Origin: Dioscorea cayenensis subsp. rotundata
Lineage: Eukaryota > Streptophyta > Magnoliopsida > Dioscoreales > Dioscoreaceae
DNA length: 64,000 bases
Assembly (NCBI RefSeq): GCF_009730915.1
Contig: NC_052480.1
Coordinates: 22,208,419 to 22,272,418 of the forward strand
Direction: 5' to 3'
Position 1 is the stretch's first letter, and every line of letters begins with the position of its first letter. This document shows, in pieces, positions 24,019 to 35,482 of this stretch. A program made the translations under genes and the position numbers. The notes below the pieces were generated by a model. The model was not told where the DNA came from, did not search any database, and saw only the letters and a program-made list of their open reading frames with translations.

Positions 24019-24542
24019 CTACATCCAAACCTTTGTTTTATTGTAAAACAATGTAACTCTGTTAGATATTTTTAAAATTATTTGAGCTAATCTATCACTA
24101 CTATTTCAAAATATGGCTTAAGAACTCAAGCCTGTATTAACCTGAACATATGTTTTGGAAAAGGCTGCACATGAATCATAACATAGTAATACACATTTCA
24201 TCAAACAATTTTTTTATAACTCAAAACAAAACAAATGATTAATTTTAATATTGGCTTGCATCTTCCAAACAACAACAATGGTACAACAAAATAACAGTTT
24301 AAAAAAATACGAAGAAGAATGATAGCAAACAATGAGTACCAAACTAATCAGAAAGAACACAAGTATTTGTTTAAGTAATTCATTTCAAAGTCTACAAAGA
24401 AATAGTTGTTCAGATAAAGGTTTTAGTGTACATCAGATGTATTTGAAGAGTAAAGCTGGATATTCACTATAATGCACATTATAAGAAGGCCTAGGGGAGA
24501 AAAAAAAGATACTGCTGTACATGTAACTGAAGAAATGGCTGT

Positions 24543-26458
24543 CTATGATCCATGTTCAAATTGCAACAGATAAGCAAAACCAAAAAAAAAAATACGGCCC
24601 CAAGTTCTCGTCACTAGAAGTAACAGTGCATTCAGGCCTATAGAAGAAATGTACAAGTTGCAGGCTCTGAGTTTTTGTCCAGGATATTCAGCATCATAAT
24701 GTATCTTGGTTACTACCTCTTTGATTGTGTTCACTATCTCATCCTTTCTATCTGACAGATATATAACAAAGTGTGCACCTGCATGTTAAAATTTCAGCTA
24801 GTGAATTTCAGTAATATAATGCAATAACATTAACTGAATCAAAGGAATTGAAATCAGTCTTGGTACAATATTGCATCGTAATTATGAGTTTATAGGCCAC
24901 GTACTCAATTGCGCAGGGAAAAAAAAACAGACCCCTCAAAACTTACCTGCAATTTTAACAGTCGATCAATTAATTAGGAAATACAAATTGAAGGGAAGAA
25001 GAGAAACCTTTAGTTTGTGTCAAATCTATTTCAATTGCAAACTTGATTTACTGACATAACATCAAAGACATGCAAGTATAAGAGAAAAAACTAAAATGCA
25101 TTTATTCACCTGAAGATGCATGGTCAGAGTTTGAGAATACAAGGCATAATAGAAGGAACAAACAGGTTAATTTTTGTAGTTCAAACACACAAATGTTAAA
25201 CAAATACAATTCATTTCTAAAGATTTCTATGGTGATTAATCATAAACAATGGCTTGCATAGATAGTTAACATTCTGCAATGCATGTGTACTGAAATGCCT
25301 GAAAGGAGAGGTGCCTGATAGTTCTCAACATAAAGGGTTAAACAAGATATTAATATAATGATTGTTTCATTCTAAACAATTGAAGGGAAATTATACTTCA
25401 AATTGAGATGCTATTACAACCATGAATATAGAATTTCATAAGAATGGATCAACCCATGAACCAAAATTAAACTTTAGCAAACCTTGATTGGAAGCACTTT
25501 TTCCAAAAAGAAAGTCACAAGAGAAATTCTTCTACCATATTCTGATCTACAAACAAGAAACTATTTACCTTTTTCTTTGCAAAAACCTTAGATATGGAGT
25601 TAGCTCCTTTTTCTCAGTCTGAATTCTTGTCAACCATCATCTTCCTCATCTCCATTGGATATAAAAAGGATTATCATCACCATTGCCATCACCATTACTA
25701 TCACTATCGCTATCCCTATCACTACCACTATCTTTATCACTATCACTATCACTATCATTATCACAGTCACTATCACTTTCATCAGATGCATCATTTGCCT
25801 CAGCGGCCACATACTGATCATATTTCCATTATTGTTGTCATCATCAACTGCATTATTTATCTCAGCAGGCTCATTGCCACCAGGTTTATGTATCATCTGA
25901 AGAACTGCATTCTCATCCATGTTATTGACAGCAGGTAACTCATTGCCACCAATTTCTTCGATCATCTGCAGAACTGGATTCTCATCCATATCATTGACAG
26001 CAGGTAACACACTGCCACCAAGTTCATCTTTCATCTCAAGAATTGCATTCTTATCCATGTCACTGCCAGCAGGTAAATCAACAATTTCAGTAACACTCGC
26101 TTGATCAGAATCATCTGTTGTCTCAGCAGGCGCTTCATTACCACCACTATCATTGGCATGAGAACCATTTAATGAACCATTTAGTTCAGCCGGTACACTA
26201 TCATTACTGTCGGCAGCATCATCACCTTCACCTACATCTTTTGTTTCAGATGACACTCTCTCATCACCATCACCATCATCACCATCATATGCATCTTTTA
26301 TCTCAGTTGGCATGCTCTTATCATTGTCGTCATCACTATCATAATCATCATCAGATGAACTTTTTGACTCCGGTGACTTACTCTTCTCCTCATCATCTTT
26401 TTCCTTCTCCTCCCCACCATCATGATCATCAGCATTTTCCTCCTCATTCTCTTCCCAC

Positions 26459-26495
<37 letters not shown>

Positions 26496-29400
26496 TTTCG
26501 TCCCCATCCTCTTCCTCCTCATCCTCATCATATTCCTCTTCCTCCTCATCCTCGTCATCTTCTTCCTCCTCATCATATTCCTCCTCCACCTCATCATCAT
26601 CATCACCAACCTGTTTGACCAAAATAATGATATGCTTGTTAAGAAGTTATTTCAGAGAATTTGATGAACATGCACTCCAATTTCTATATGTTGGCAAAGT
26701 CAAGGAAATTTCTGTTTTCAGGAGTTCAAACTTTTTTAGATAAACAGGCAAATTTATATGAATTTCAGTACCTCATCTCCTTTTGAACATGTTTCACCAG
26801 ATGATGACTGACCAACCGCTTCTGTTCTCTTGGGATTCGTTACTTCCTGAAATAAACCTACTCTAAATTATGCCAGAAGATGATACACTACAAGAAAGTT
26901 ATTGTTTAAAAACAGAATATTACAAACGGAATTTATTTCGTTTCTACTTACAACCGATTAGCAACGGACAAACAATCGTTTTAAATATAATCTAAACAAC
27001 AACGGCTTACAAACGACCAATGTAAAATATCATTTATTTAAATATTAGAAAATATCCGTTTCTAATCCGTTTTTAATAGAAAGGAATTTAGAAACGGAAT
27101 TAAAAATTAATATTTTAATTAAATATTATTAAATATTAGAAAATATCAGTTTCTAATCGGGTTTTCAATGAAACGATTTGAAACGGACTTAAAAATTAAT
27201 ATTTTATTTAAATATTACTAAATATTAGAAAATATCCGTTTCTAATCCGTTTCGAATAGAAAGGGATTAGAAACGGTTCTAAATATTAATATTTTATTTA
27301 AATATTTTTAAAATAATTAAAAAAATATCCGTTTCTAATCCGTTTCTAATAGAAAAGAATTTAGAAACGAACTTAAAAATTAATATTTTTATTTAAATAT
27401 TACTTAAATATTAGAAAATATCCGTTTCTAATCGGATTCCGAATAGAAAGGGAATAGAAACAGTTTCAAATATTAATATTTTTATTTAAATATTATTAAA
27501 TATTAGAAAATATCCGTTTCAGATCCGTTTCTAATAGAAAGGATTTAGAAACGGATATAAAAAATAATATTAGTATTTAAAAATTATTACACATCTGTTT
27601 CTAATCCGGTTTACAATAGCAGTGATTAGAAACGAGCTTAAAAATTAATATTTTTATCTAAAATATTATTAAACGTTAGAAAATATCCAGTTTTCAATCC
27701 GTTTCGAAATAGTTCAAATATTAATATTTTTTTATTTAAATATTATTAAATATTAAAAAAATATCCAGTTTTTAAAACGTTTCTAATAGATTCCGAAATA
27801 TTAAGTTTGGGAATTGTTTCCATGTTTGACTTTTTAACATCACAAAAAAATCAAGTACATGTCCATTGTTAAAACTGTATATATTAGCTGATATAAATTT
27901 TTAGATAAATGCTAAAAAAATATAGTTATTATTCATTACCATAAAATTTTACATAAGAGCAAGGAAATATCCTTCAGCCATACTCAAACATTACCACAAA
28001 AATCATTTTTATTTATTTTTTAATTATAAAAAAGGACATTCTAGAAGAAGCGCCCTCTTTCGTTCTCTTTCTCATTGTACCAAGAGTTGGGGAAACCAAG
28101 AGAGGGGTGAGGAGAGGCGGCGAGGGTGGCGGCAAGCTGAAGATCCCCTTCCCTTCTGAGTCCTCCCAAACGCTCTTCCAGATCGCCTCATCTCCTCCTC
28201 CGGTGTGCTCTCTCTCTTCACCGCCTTTATCCCCTTCTCTGTCTCCTCTGTTACCCTTCTTCTCTTCGTCCTGGTGACCACCGATGTCATTTGCATCGCT
28301 GCCAGATCGCCTTGCAACCGCGCATCTGTAAAGGCAGCGCGATCGTATGCCTTCGCCGCTTCAACGGCGGTGTCAAAGGTACCAAGCTAGACATGAGATC
28401 CCTTCCGATTTGGATCTCTGATCTCCGCCGCATACTTCCCCCACGGCCGTTTCCTCACTCCACGGTACCTCCTCATATCCCGTGCTGGCTCCGGTGCCGG
28501 TGCCGGTGCCGGTTCCAGTGAATCATGCCACTCAAACACGGGCGGTGGCGGGTGCTAGATGGATAGCGCGGCGGGTCGGCGTTCTGGGTCGAATCTGAAA
28601 CTAATAATGAGCGCAACTAAGTTTGGGATCCGATAACAGTAAGGATCCGCTGCTAAGTCGGTGAAGAAGTCTGGTACCGCGTTGGAATCACCGAGAAGAT
28701 GCTCGCGTATGAGGACGAGCACGAAGAAATCCGCTGCTAGGTTTGATTACGAGCTAGTTTTTTCTCTATGGTTTGGGACCTCTCCGGCGCCAACCTCCAT
28801 CCAATCCTATCTGAATTCGCTCCATTTCGGTATGGTATTTCGATTCTATTGATATTCTCTCTTGTTGTTCCTAGGATTTTCCCCCTTTTTTCTTTGGTGT
28901 GTGTTGGGATTCTAGGGTTTGGGATTTGATGCACTTGTTTGCAGGTGTGGGGGTTTGTGGAAGCTGTAGGAGCTGATTTGGAATTTTGGGGGTGATTTCG
29001 TTTCTAGGTTTTGGAACAAACAAATGAGGTTTGTAGAAAATCAATTTAAATAAAGTTTTTGAGGCTATTGCTATTCCATTGTTGTTAGGAAACCATCCAA
29101 AGTTGCACAAAGTACAGGACTAGCCATGAAAGTAAATCCCCAGCATGCATTATTTAGTTTGATTCAGTCTAGCTATCTTTGTAGAGTTTGTTTCACAACC
29201 ATTGAGCTATTTTTATTTTTATTTTTTCTGATATTTGATGGAGTTCTTTATTGTTGGTTTTATCATATTTTAGGTTTTGAATTTGAATGAATTTGCTGCT
29301 TTATTTGGGTTGTGATTAGAATTATTTGCATGTAATGATCAATAGATTGATATTTCCAAAGCACTAAAATGGCGCTTCTCCAGTTAATTGTTAGGTGAAT

Positions 29401-32400
29401 GGACTGGTATCCTACATTTAGTTGGGACACCTCACATAGAGTGTAAGTGGCTGCACTTGTGGCTAAAAGAGACTCCTCTAGTTCCTGAATAGTTTGAGTG
29501 ATCTTTTGAACCTCCATAACCTTCTGATGGTTTGTTTTCCTCCTGCAGCATGAAGAAGACATTCATTTAGGTGAGCAAGTCAACTGATGAAGCTTATTGT
29601 CTTAATACGGTAAACAATCTCAAACTTTGCCTGCAAGATTGCAGTTTGTCTCTTCAACTCAAGATTTTGATTCCGCATGTTCTCTACTATCAATACTTGT
29701 TCTAGAGTACTGCACAGGATTTTTCTGCTTCGACCAATGCCATGTCCTTGGACTTAGTTACTCTGTCGATAACCAATGCCACTGTTGTGCAAACATCAGA
29801 TCATACTTTATTTATTTTATTTTTAACAATTTTGTTTGTTTTTTTACCATTATTATTATACACATTAGAGCAATATTCTTTTTATGGTTAGGACTTGGCT
29901 GTTGTTTGGAAGATAGCACTCTTTTATTAAGTTATTTTTTATACATTTGATAACATCATTAGATTACATCATCAAAATTTACTGGTTATGTAATTATAAT
30001 CAATGTTTAGGGGCAACATGCCATTTTTGACTTGTCTTTGATGTTAATTCAAAGTTAAACATGCCGGTTTTTGTTAGGTGAGATTGAAAGTACAAGCTAA
30101 TGATTCTATGATTAGATTAACTAAAACCTACTTGTCTTCTCCTTCTTTTTATGTTTCATGTTTTTATCTTCTTTAATGTAATGATTGTTTGGAAAATCCC
30201 CAATGCTTAATGCAGGTATGTCTTTTTGGTTTTTTTAATCTTAAGATTAGGGTTTTTGCCAGATCTGATGATTGTTTTTCATGTCAAAATTTGATCTTTT
30301 TTGCAAGGGGCTTTGTGGGACTGGATTGAGTTGTTGTTGGACTGTGGGATGGGAAAAAAAGAAAATTAGGTTTGTGATTTGATTCTCGTAGATTTTCTCA
30401 TGTTGTGTTTGTAGAATTACTCCCTTTTTTTTTTTCTCCAATGAAATTTCATGTTAGATGTATTGGAGATGACAACGAATGCCCTATACTCTCTATGATA
30501 ACTGCAAACTATCTAGTCTTAGCATTCACTCTTATACAAGTTGCTTTTCAATGTCTCAGTGTGTTATTTTTCCTTCCATGGCTCTTTCGCTGCACTTTCA
30601 TAAGACTTATGTGTTAAGCTTTCTCCACTTTTGTCCACTTAGTGTCATGAGATATATATATATATTATATGTTCTTTTTTTCTTTAGTGCTTCATCCTGG
30701 TTTAGGTTTCATGGTGAATCCATAGGCTGGACTAGAGATGCTTGGTTTTGTTATGCTGGTATTGAAATTTAATGTTGTTAAATTTGTGTATTAAGGGGAA
30801 TTTTCTTTTGGTTTACTCCCTTTCAGTTTGGTCATTTGTCTCATCTTTTCTCCTGTGCTGTTATTTAGCAGTTCCATTTATTAATGAAGTTGGTTATTTT
30901 GCTCTTGTATACCTTGTAACTATTTCTGTATTATTTCGTTTGTTTTGTCTTGGGTTGTCTAAGCTTTATTAGGGGCTTGTGGTTGGTATGATTTCATACT
31001 TCTATGTTTTCTCTTCAACAAAATTTTGGTTTTGGGTTTACAAAATATGAAATTTTGTTTTGTTATTGGAGTTCAAATTGAGATGGAATAATTTTTTTTT
31101 CTTTTTGGGTGGCCATGGTTAGAGGTTTTAACTTTGGTGGGGATTGGTATTCCTGTGCACGTTACTCTCGAAGAGTTTCCAAAGGACTAAATTGAGAGAA
31201 TGGGTGGAAAAATTCTCAAAAAGCACGATTACTACGCAAGGTTGTCGAGGGCGGCCGGGCGATGACAGCTAAGCCAGTCAGGGTCGATGGGTTCAACAGG
31301 GTCGAGCAGGGATGAGCAGGGGTCAATAATTAAATATAAAAATATTATAATAATTAATAATAAGCAAATATAATATTAAATCGATAATTATATTATAAAA
31401 CACTCTCAAATTTGATATTTAAATTGATAAATGACTTTATATCTGAGTAGAGTTTTTAATTTTGGTCATTTATTTTTTATATTTTTAAATATTTACAAAT
31501 TTAATATATTAATATATAATTATCAAAGCTTCTCTCGGTGTTATTTATTTATTTATTTGTTTATTGGTTGATTTTGTTAAAATAAATAAAAATTTAATTC
31601 ACTAATTCTTATATCGAGTTTTTATTTTGTTTTTAAATTTTTCTTATATTTTTATTTAATTAGAATACTTTTAATTTTTATATTTTTTTATAATAAAAAT
31701 TACACTCATTTATTGTTTTATTTTCTTAATAAATTAAATTTTTAGAAAATATTTACATAATACATTAATATATTTTATTTTTAAATGTTAATTTTTGTTG
31801 GTATATATATATATATATATATATTGTAATTATTTATTGATTATAAATTATAAATTAATATTAATAAATATACTAGCGATTTTTAGTGGTTTTTAATGAG
31901 AAAATAATAATAAATTATTAAATATTAGTAAAAAGAAAATTAAATACATTGATGGATCGATTGGCCGTGGGTCAGCGAGTTCCGATTGAACAGCCTGAGA
32001 TCCAGCGTTAGCCGTGGGATTTTTAATACCCGGGTCAATGAGGTAAATCTGCGGGCTGACCCACATGGCGGTTCGGTTTTCCGTTGAACGGCCGTGGCCG
32101 GTCCGGGTCAAAACAACATTGGTTACTTCTGACCCGCTTCATATGATTTCAATATGATTTATCTTTATATATATGTATATATAATCAACTTTTTCATCTA
32201 TCAAAAAGGATAAAACCCTCTAATACCTCTAAACTTTTAGGTCAATGTTCATTTTAGCTTCTAGGCGAAAAATATTTGTTTTAGCACTTAAAGCGATATA
32301 AATGTTTGCATAATCTATAAATGGCATGAAAAGTCGGGTTTATGGAATAGGGTCCCAGCTTTGTATCTTTTATCCCGACATTCATCTTCGAGTTTGTCCA

Positions 32401-35221
32401 CGGGTTCATCATCCGAGGCACTACGTCTCGAGGTTAGAGATTTGCATCAAACTCTTGAGTCAAGTCCAAGATAGTGAGGAGAGGTTTCAGCAGACACTTG
32501 GCCAAGTACAGAGATAATATGAGGAGCTTCAACAAAATTTGCTTGAAATGAAAGAGAGACCATGCAGGGACTCATAAACCAGTTTTATTGGCAATCGTAA
32601 TGTTGATTTATAATTGTATTTAGTCGTATCTTATTATTTTTGTGTTGAACATATATACTTAAACATTTATTTTTTTGTATGAATTGATGAGTTTATCTTA
32701 TTTATTAGCATTGTAGGTTAAAAATTATGTCTTGGGTTTTTAAAAATCGGGGATATAATTTTTATTTTTATTTTTATTGACTTAAATGTTAGAAATGGAT
32801 TAGAAAGCGGATTTATTTGTTTGAATATTGTTTTTGAAAATTTAAAAACTTATAGAAAACGGATTAAAACAAAAAGCTATTGTTTCTAATGGGAGAACAA
32901 AAATAAAAGCAGAAAATATTACTGTTTGAAATACATTTCTAATTTTTGTAACTATGGTTTCTAAATTCAGAAAGCAATTACTAGCGAAAATTTAGAAACG
33001 GATTAACTAACATATCTTTATTCAGTTTTAATTTTTCAAAAGTTAGAAACATATTGCTTCCGTTACTAATCCGTTTCTAATTTAGAAAGCGGAGCATTTT
33101 TCCGTTCTATTTAAATTAGAAACAAGGGTATTTGAAACAAATAAATTCTTTTTCTAATCTATTTCTAAATTGAATTAGGAACGGATTAGAAACAAAAATG
33201 TTGTTTCTAAACAATAGCTTTCTTGCGAGTGATATGTCTAAACGGTGTGCAAGTTAATCTCAACAAATATAGCAAAGTTATAGTAGGAATAAGACCTCTT
33301 CTTCATCAAGTTGAGTGTTCCTAAAATCATGGGGGCATTTTAAAAATGTCATCAACTTTTGGGAGAGCTCTTTCTGTAAGTGCGGCGCAAGTTAAACCGT
33401 AAATCTTCATTGTTCATATTTAGAATGAAGAAAGTCATAAAATAGAGTTTCTAATTAAGCAACCTTAGTGTTTTCAGTTGTCACATTTCTTATATCAAGC
33501 AAGTTGCAAATATCCAACAACTGATATTTTTTATATTTAGCAACTTTTCTCTGCAACTTCTTCTCCTTTCTTTCCTACAAAGAGAAATTTGATCGGCATG
33601 TAAACAAGCTATCAAAAACAAGGCATTAAGTGTTGCACAGAGATTCTGAACCACAGATCTTTGTTCACATACGAATAACACCAGAAATGAATTTATTACG
33701 TAAAACATCATGCCAGAAAATCAAAACTATCACCACAAATAGGAAGGAAAATTACCTCCTCTTGAGGACCCCATAAAAATCCAGAAAATCGCAGTATATT
33801 TCTCTTCAGATCTTTGTTCTGAAGAGAAATAATTCCATTAATCAATACAAACTTGAACAAAAATTAAGCAATAGCTTTACAAGAAACGCGTCATGAAAGA
33901 AACTATACCTTCACCTTTACCCCATAAAGAATAATATGAAAATATCGAAGATCAGCATCAATGTCTCTCATTCTCAAATTTGAAGACACTAAAGAATTCA
34001 ACAATATGAACAACATCAAGCCAACAAAAATCGAATCATTTTGCAACTATTCAAACTATTATGAATCATACATTCAGTGAAAAGATATAAAAAAAGAGAG
34101 TAACATGAAACAACATCAGTCTTTCTCTTTTTGCAAATTTAAAGACACTAAATTTAACATTATGAACAAACATCAGGGCATAAAAAATCAAATAACTGTG
34201 CTAATATTCAAACCACCATGAATCATAGATCCAGGAAAAGATAAAAAAGAGAGTGACATGAAAAGATCAAGATCAGCATCAGTCTTTCCTTTTTTTCAAA
34301 TTTAAAAGACAATAAAAGATTTCGACATTATGAACAAAACATTAGGACATAAAAAAATCAAATCAATGTGCTAATATTCACACCACCATGAATCATACAT
34401 CCAGGAAAAAGATTAAAGAGAGTAACATGAAAAGATCAAATTAAGCATCAGTCTTTCTCTTTTTTTCAAATTTAAAGACACTAAAGAATTCAACATTATG
34501 AACAAACATCAGGGCATAAAAAATCAAATCATTTTGGTAATGTTCAAACTACCAAGAATTATTCATTTCACGAAAAAGATATAGTAACATTAACAGGGTC
34601 AAAGATCAGCATCAGTCTTTTCTCTTTTTCAAATTTGAAGACACTAAAGAATTCAACAATTAAGAACAAAACATCAGGGCATAAAAATCATATCATTTTG
34701 CTAATATTCAAACTACTAAGAATCATACACTTTGCTAATGTTCAAACTACCAAGAATCATACACTCCATGAAAAGATAAAAAGAGAGTAACATCAAAAGA
34801 TCAAGATCAGCATCAGTCTTTCTTTTTCAAATTAAGAACGGGCATCAGGGCATAAACAATCACATCATTTTTGCTTAAATTCAAACTACCATGAATCATA
34901 CATCCAGGAATTAAAAGATAAAAAGAATTAATCCACAAAGATCAATGTACCCTTCTTGATGTCCCTCAGCTTAATTCCAAGACCCTAAAACCACAAGAAA
35001 GGTTCCAATTTCAATAGAGAACCATATAAAAAGAAACCATAAGCGATTCCAATAGAAAAAGAAAAACATCAAGAACCCTAATTTACCTCCGAGATGCGCA
35101 AGAGCCTCCTCTTCCGGAACTCCGCCGGTCCATAAAAATGGACGGGTTTTCGCTTTCGCTTTGGCCTACCCAGCGCGAGTGCTTTGTTCTCTTCCGGGTT
35201 CTGATCTCCTTCGCCGGACAT
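24543..35221 (-). CDS. DEK-type chromatin protein, many exons
   Basis: Exons found, all GT-AG and in frame: 35087-35221 ([11 protein letters not shown]..), 34951-34984, 33909-33988, 33756-33818, 33464-33574, 33296-33373, 26772-26846, about 25630-26610, and probably 24543-24778. Visible regions: [54 protein letters not shown], then a SAP-like DNA-binding segment ([27 protein letters not shown]). A long Asp/Glu tract follows, and a last piece [16 protein letters not shown] resembles the DEK_C end. DEK proteins bind DNA and histones in the nucleus and shape chromatin. An in-frame TAG upstream supports the start at 35221. The intron 26847-33295 holds a 6.3 kb CACTA element. The 3' exons between 25630 and 24778 are not resolved, so the C-terminus is uncertain. 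Confidence 0.82.
25655..25790 (-). repeat. GATAGT microsatellite coding Ser-Asp
   Basis: A (GATAGT/GATAAT)n tract. In the phase that starts [20 protein letters not shown] it encodes a Ser-Asp run. In the phase open from upstream it would give an artificial Ile/Val-rich tail. See findings. Confidence 0.7.
25855..26061 (-). repeat. Three 69 bp in-frame repeats in the acidic exon
   Basis: Three 23-residue units follow one another: [20 protein letters not shown].., [20 protein letters not shown].., [20 protein letters not shown]... The period is a multiple of three, so copy changes keep the frame. They lie between the Asp/Glu tract and the Ser-Asp tail of the DEK-like protein. Confidence 0.85.
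26449..26500 (-). repeat. GAT triplet microsatellite (poly-Asp)
   Basis: An ATC/GAT run encoding eleven to twelve Asp residues in the acidic exon of the DEK-like gene, flanked by GAG/GAA-rich Glu codons. Confidence 0.85.
27045..27800. repeat. CACTA subterminal repeats, nine units of about 90 bp
   Basis: Nine degenerate copies begin AAATATCCGTTTCTAATCCG, continue with AATAGAAAGGATTTAGAAACGG and end in an AATATTTTTATTTAAATATT spacer. Each holds an inverted pair of CCGTTTCTAA and TTAGAAACGG. In CACTA elements such subterminal motifs are transposase-binding sites. Confidence 0.85.
28040..28740 (-). pseudogene. Captured ERF (AP2/ERF) gene fragment
   Basis: Minus strand, inside the CACTA element. 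Order: an N-terminal motif [19 protein letters not shown] (near 28640-28710), a Pro-Ala linker, the AP2/ERF domain [19 protein letters not shown] then [19 protein letters not shown] (28340-28470), a basic stretch (TKRRRVTEE) and a C-terminal motif [19 protein letters not shown] (28075-28160). The plan matches intron-less group IX (ERF1-like) transcription factors. Broken by an in-frame TAG at 28387-28389 (replacing the domain's Trp), another at 28555-28557, and at least two frame changes after the domain. Not functional as an ERF. Confidence 0.85.
28741..29400. other. CACTA cargo, gene-leader-like DNA
   Basis: Less AT-rich than the surroundings, with CTAGGGTTTGGGATTTGATG and TGTTTGCAG/GTGTGGG text reminiscent of a plant 5' leader intron. 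No open frame is convincing. Probably host DNA carried with the ERF fragment. Confidence 0.35.
29440..29720 (-). pseudogene. Captured coiled-coil exon fragments, MAP70-like
   Basis: Minus strand. After an acceptor-like TTCATGCTGCAG (29546) comes EENK, then, one phase off, [20 protein letters not shown] and [12 protein letters not shown] (29430-29545). This closely resembles the HRQKV.EVEKL.QT..ELEEA segment of plant microtubule-associated MAP70 proteins. A second open piece at 29600-29720 reads [19 protein letters not shown], another heptad-rich stretch. Both lie inside the CACTA element and lack the rest of the gene. Confidence 0.5.
29721..31236. other. CACTA interior, no gene recognised
   Basis: T-rich, intron-like DNA with short chance frames. 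An AT microsatellite lies at 30653-30668. Nothing coding is supported. Confidence 0.4.
31237..32121. mobile_element. TIR element nested in the CACTA element
   Basis: The left end CAAGGTTGTCGAGGGCGGCCGG is mirrored by CAATGTTGTTTTGACCCGGACC on the minus strand at the right end. The two GC-rich ends flank an AT-rich, gene-less middle with a TATATA tract near 31802-31824. Target duplication is not clear. Confidence 0.5.
32385..32577 (+). pseudogene. CACTA transposase C-terminal relic
   Basis: [20 protein letters not shown] then [15 protein letters not shown], an in-frame TAA at about 32515, then [19 protein letters not shown] and a stop. The pattern of a coiled coil before a short C-terminus fits the end of Ptta/En-Spm transposases. 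The catalytic part is absent from the element. Confidence 0.55.
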
Positions 35222-35482
35222 CTTCACCACGCCAATCTCCTCCGCAATCTTGGCCTACACTTGCTGCGATATCGCCGGAGCTCCGGTCATTCGCCGGAGA
35301 AGAAAGGATTTTGGGAATGGATCGATTCAAAAGAGCGCGAATACTAGCGAAGCAATTGGTTTAATTGATGGCGGGTTTTAGTGTTCCGATCTCGAGGCCC
35401 ATCAAATGATCTTAACCGTCAATGGTTTTTCTTATATATCTTATCCTAAAATTATTTTTAATTAATTAATTAATTATTTTTA
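35222..35482 (-). promoter_or_regulatory. 5' flank of the DEK-like gene
   Basis: GC-richer to about 35345 (probable 5' UTR), then AT-rich (TTAATTAATTAATTAATTA at 35459-35478) up to the gap. The proximal promoter may be lost in the Ns, so no TATA box is assigned. Confidence 0.35.

Larger units (their letters stand above)
26886..33231 (+). mobile_element. CACTA (En/Spm) element in an intron of the DEK-like gene
   Basis: The left end CACTACAAGAAAGTTATTGT is mirrored at the right end (CACTCGCAAGAAAGCTATTGT on the minus strand). Both sides show the 3 bp target ATA (26883-26885 and 33232-33234). Subterminal AAACGGATTAGAAACGG repeats fill both ends. The transposase is almost entirely lost; only a C-terminal coiled-coil relic remains at about 32380-32577. 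Cargo includes ERF and MAP70-like fragments and another TIR element. Size 6346 bp. Removing it and one ATA leaves a 100 bp intron. Confidence 0.88.

Noticed and set aside
25640-25790. Apparent membrane anchor at the end of the acidic protein
   Set aside because: The hydrophobic run is an out-of-phase reading of a GATAGT repeat that codes Ser-Asp in the next phase.
25594-26618. His/Tyr-rich and Leu/Ile-rich frames on the plus strand
   Set aside because: Antisense and off-phase readings of the GAT/GAG-rich acidic exon of the DEK-like gene.
27045-27800. Regular about 90 bp repeats considered as a CRISPR array
   Set aside because: Eukaryotic context, repeats too long and degenerate, and they are typical CACTA subterminal repeats next to a CACTA end.
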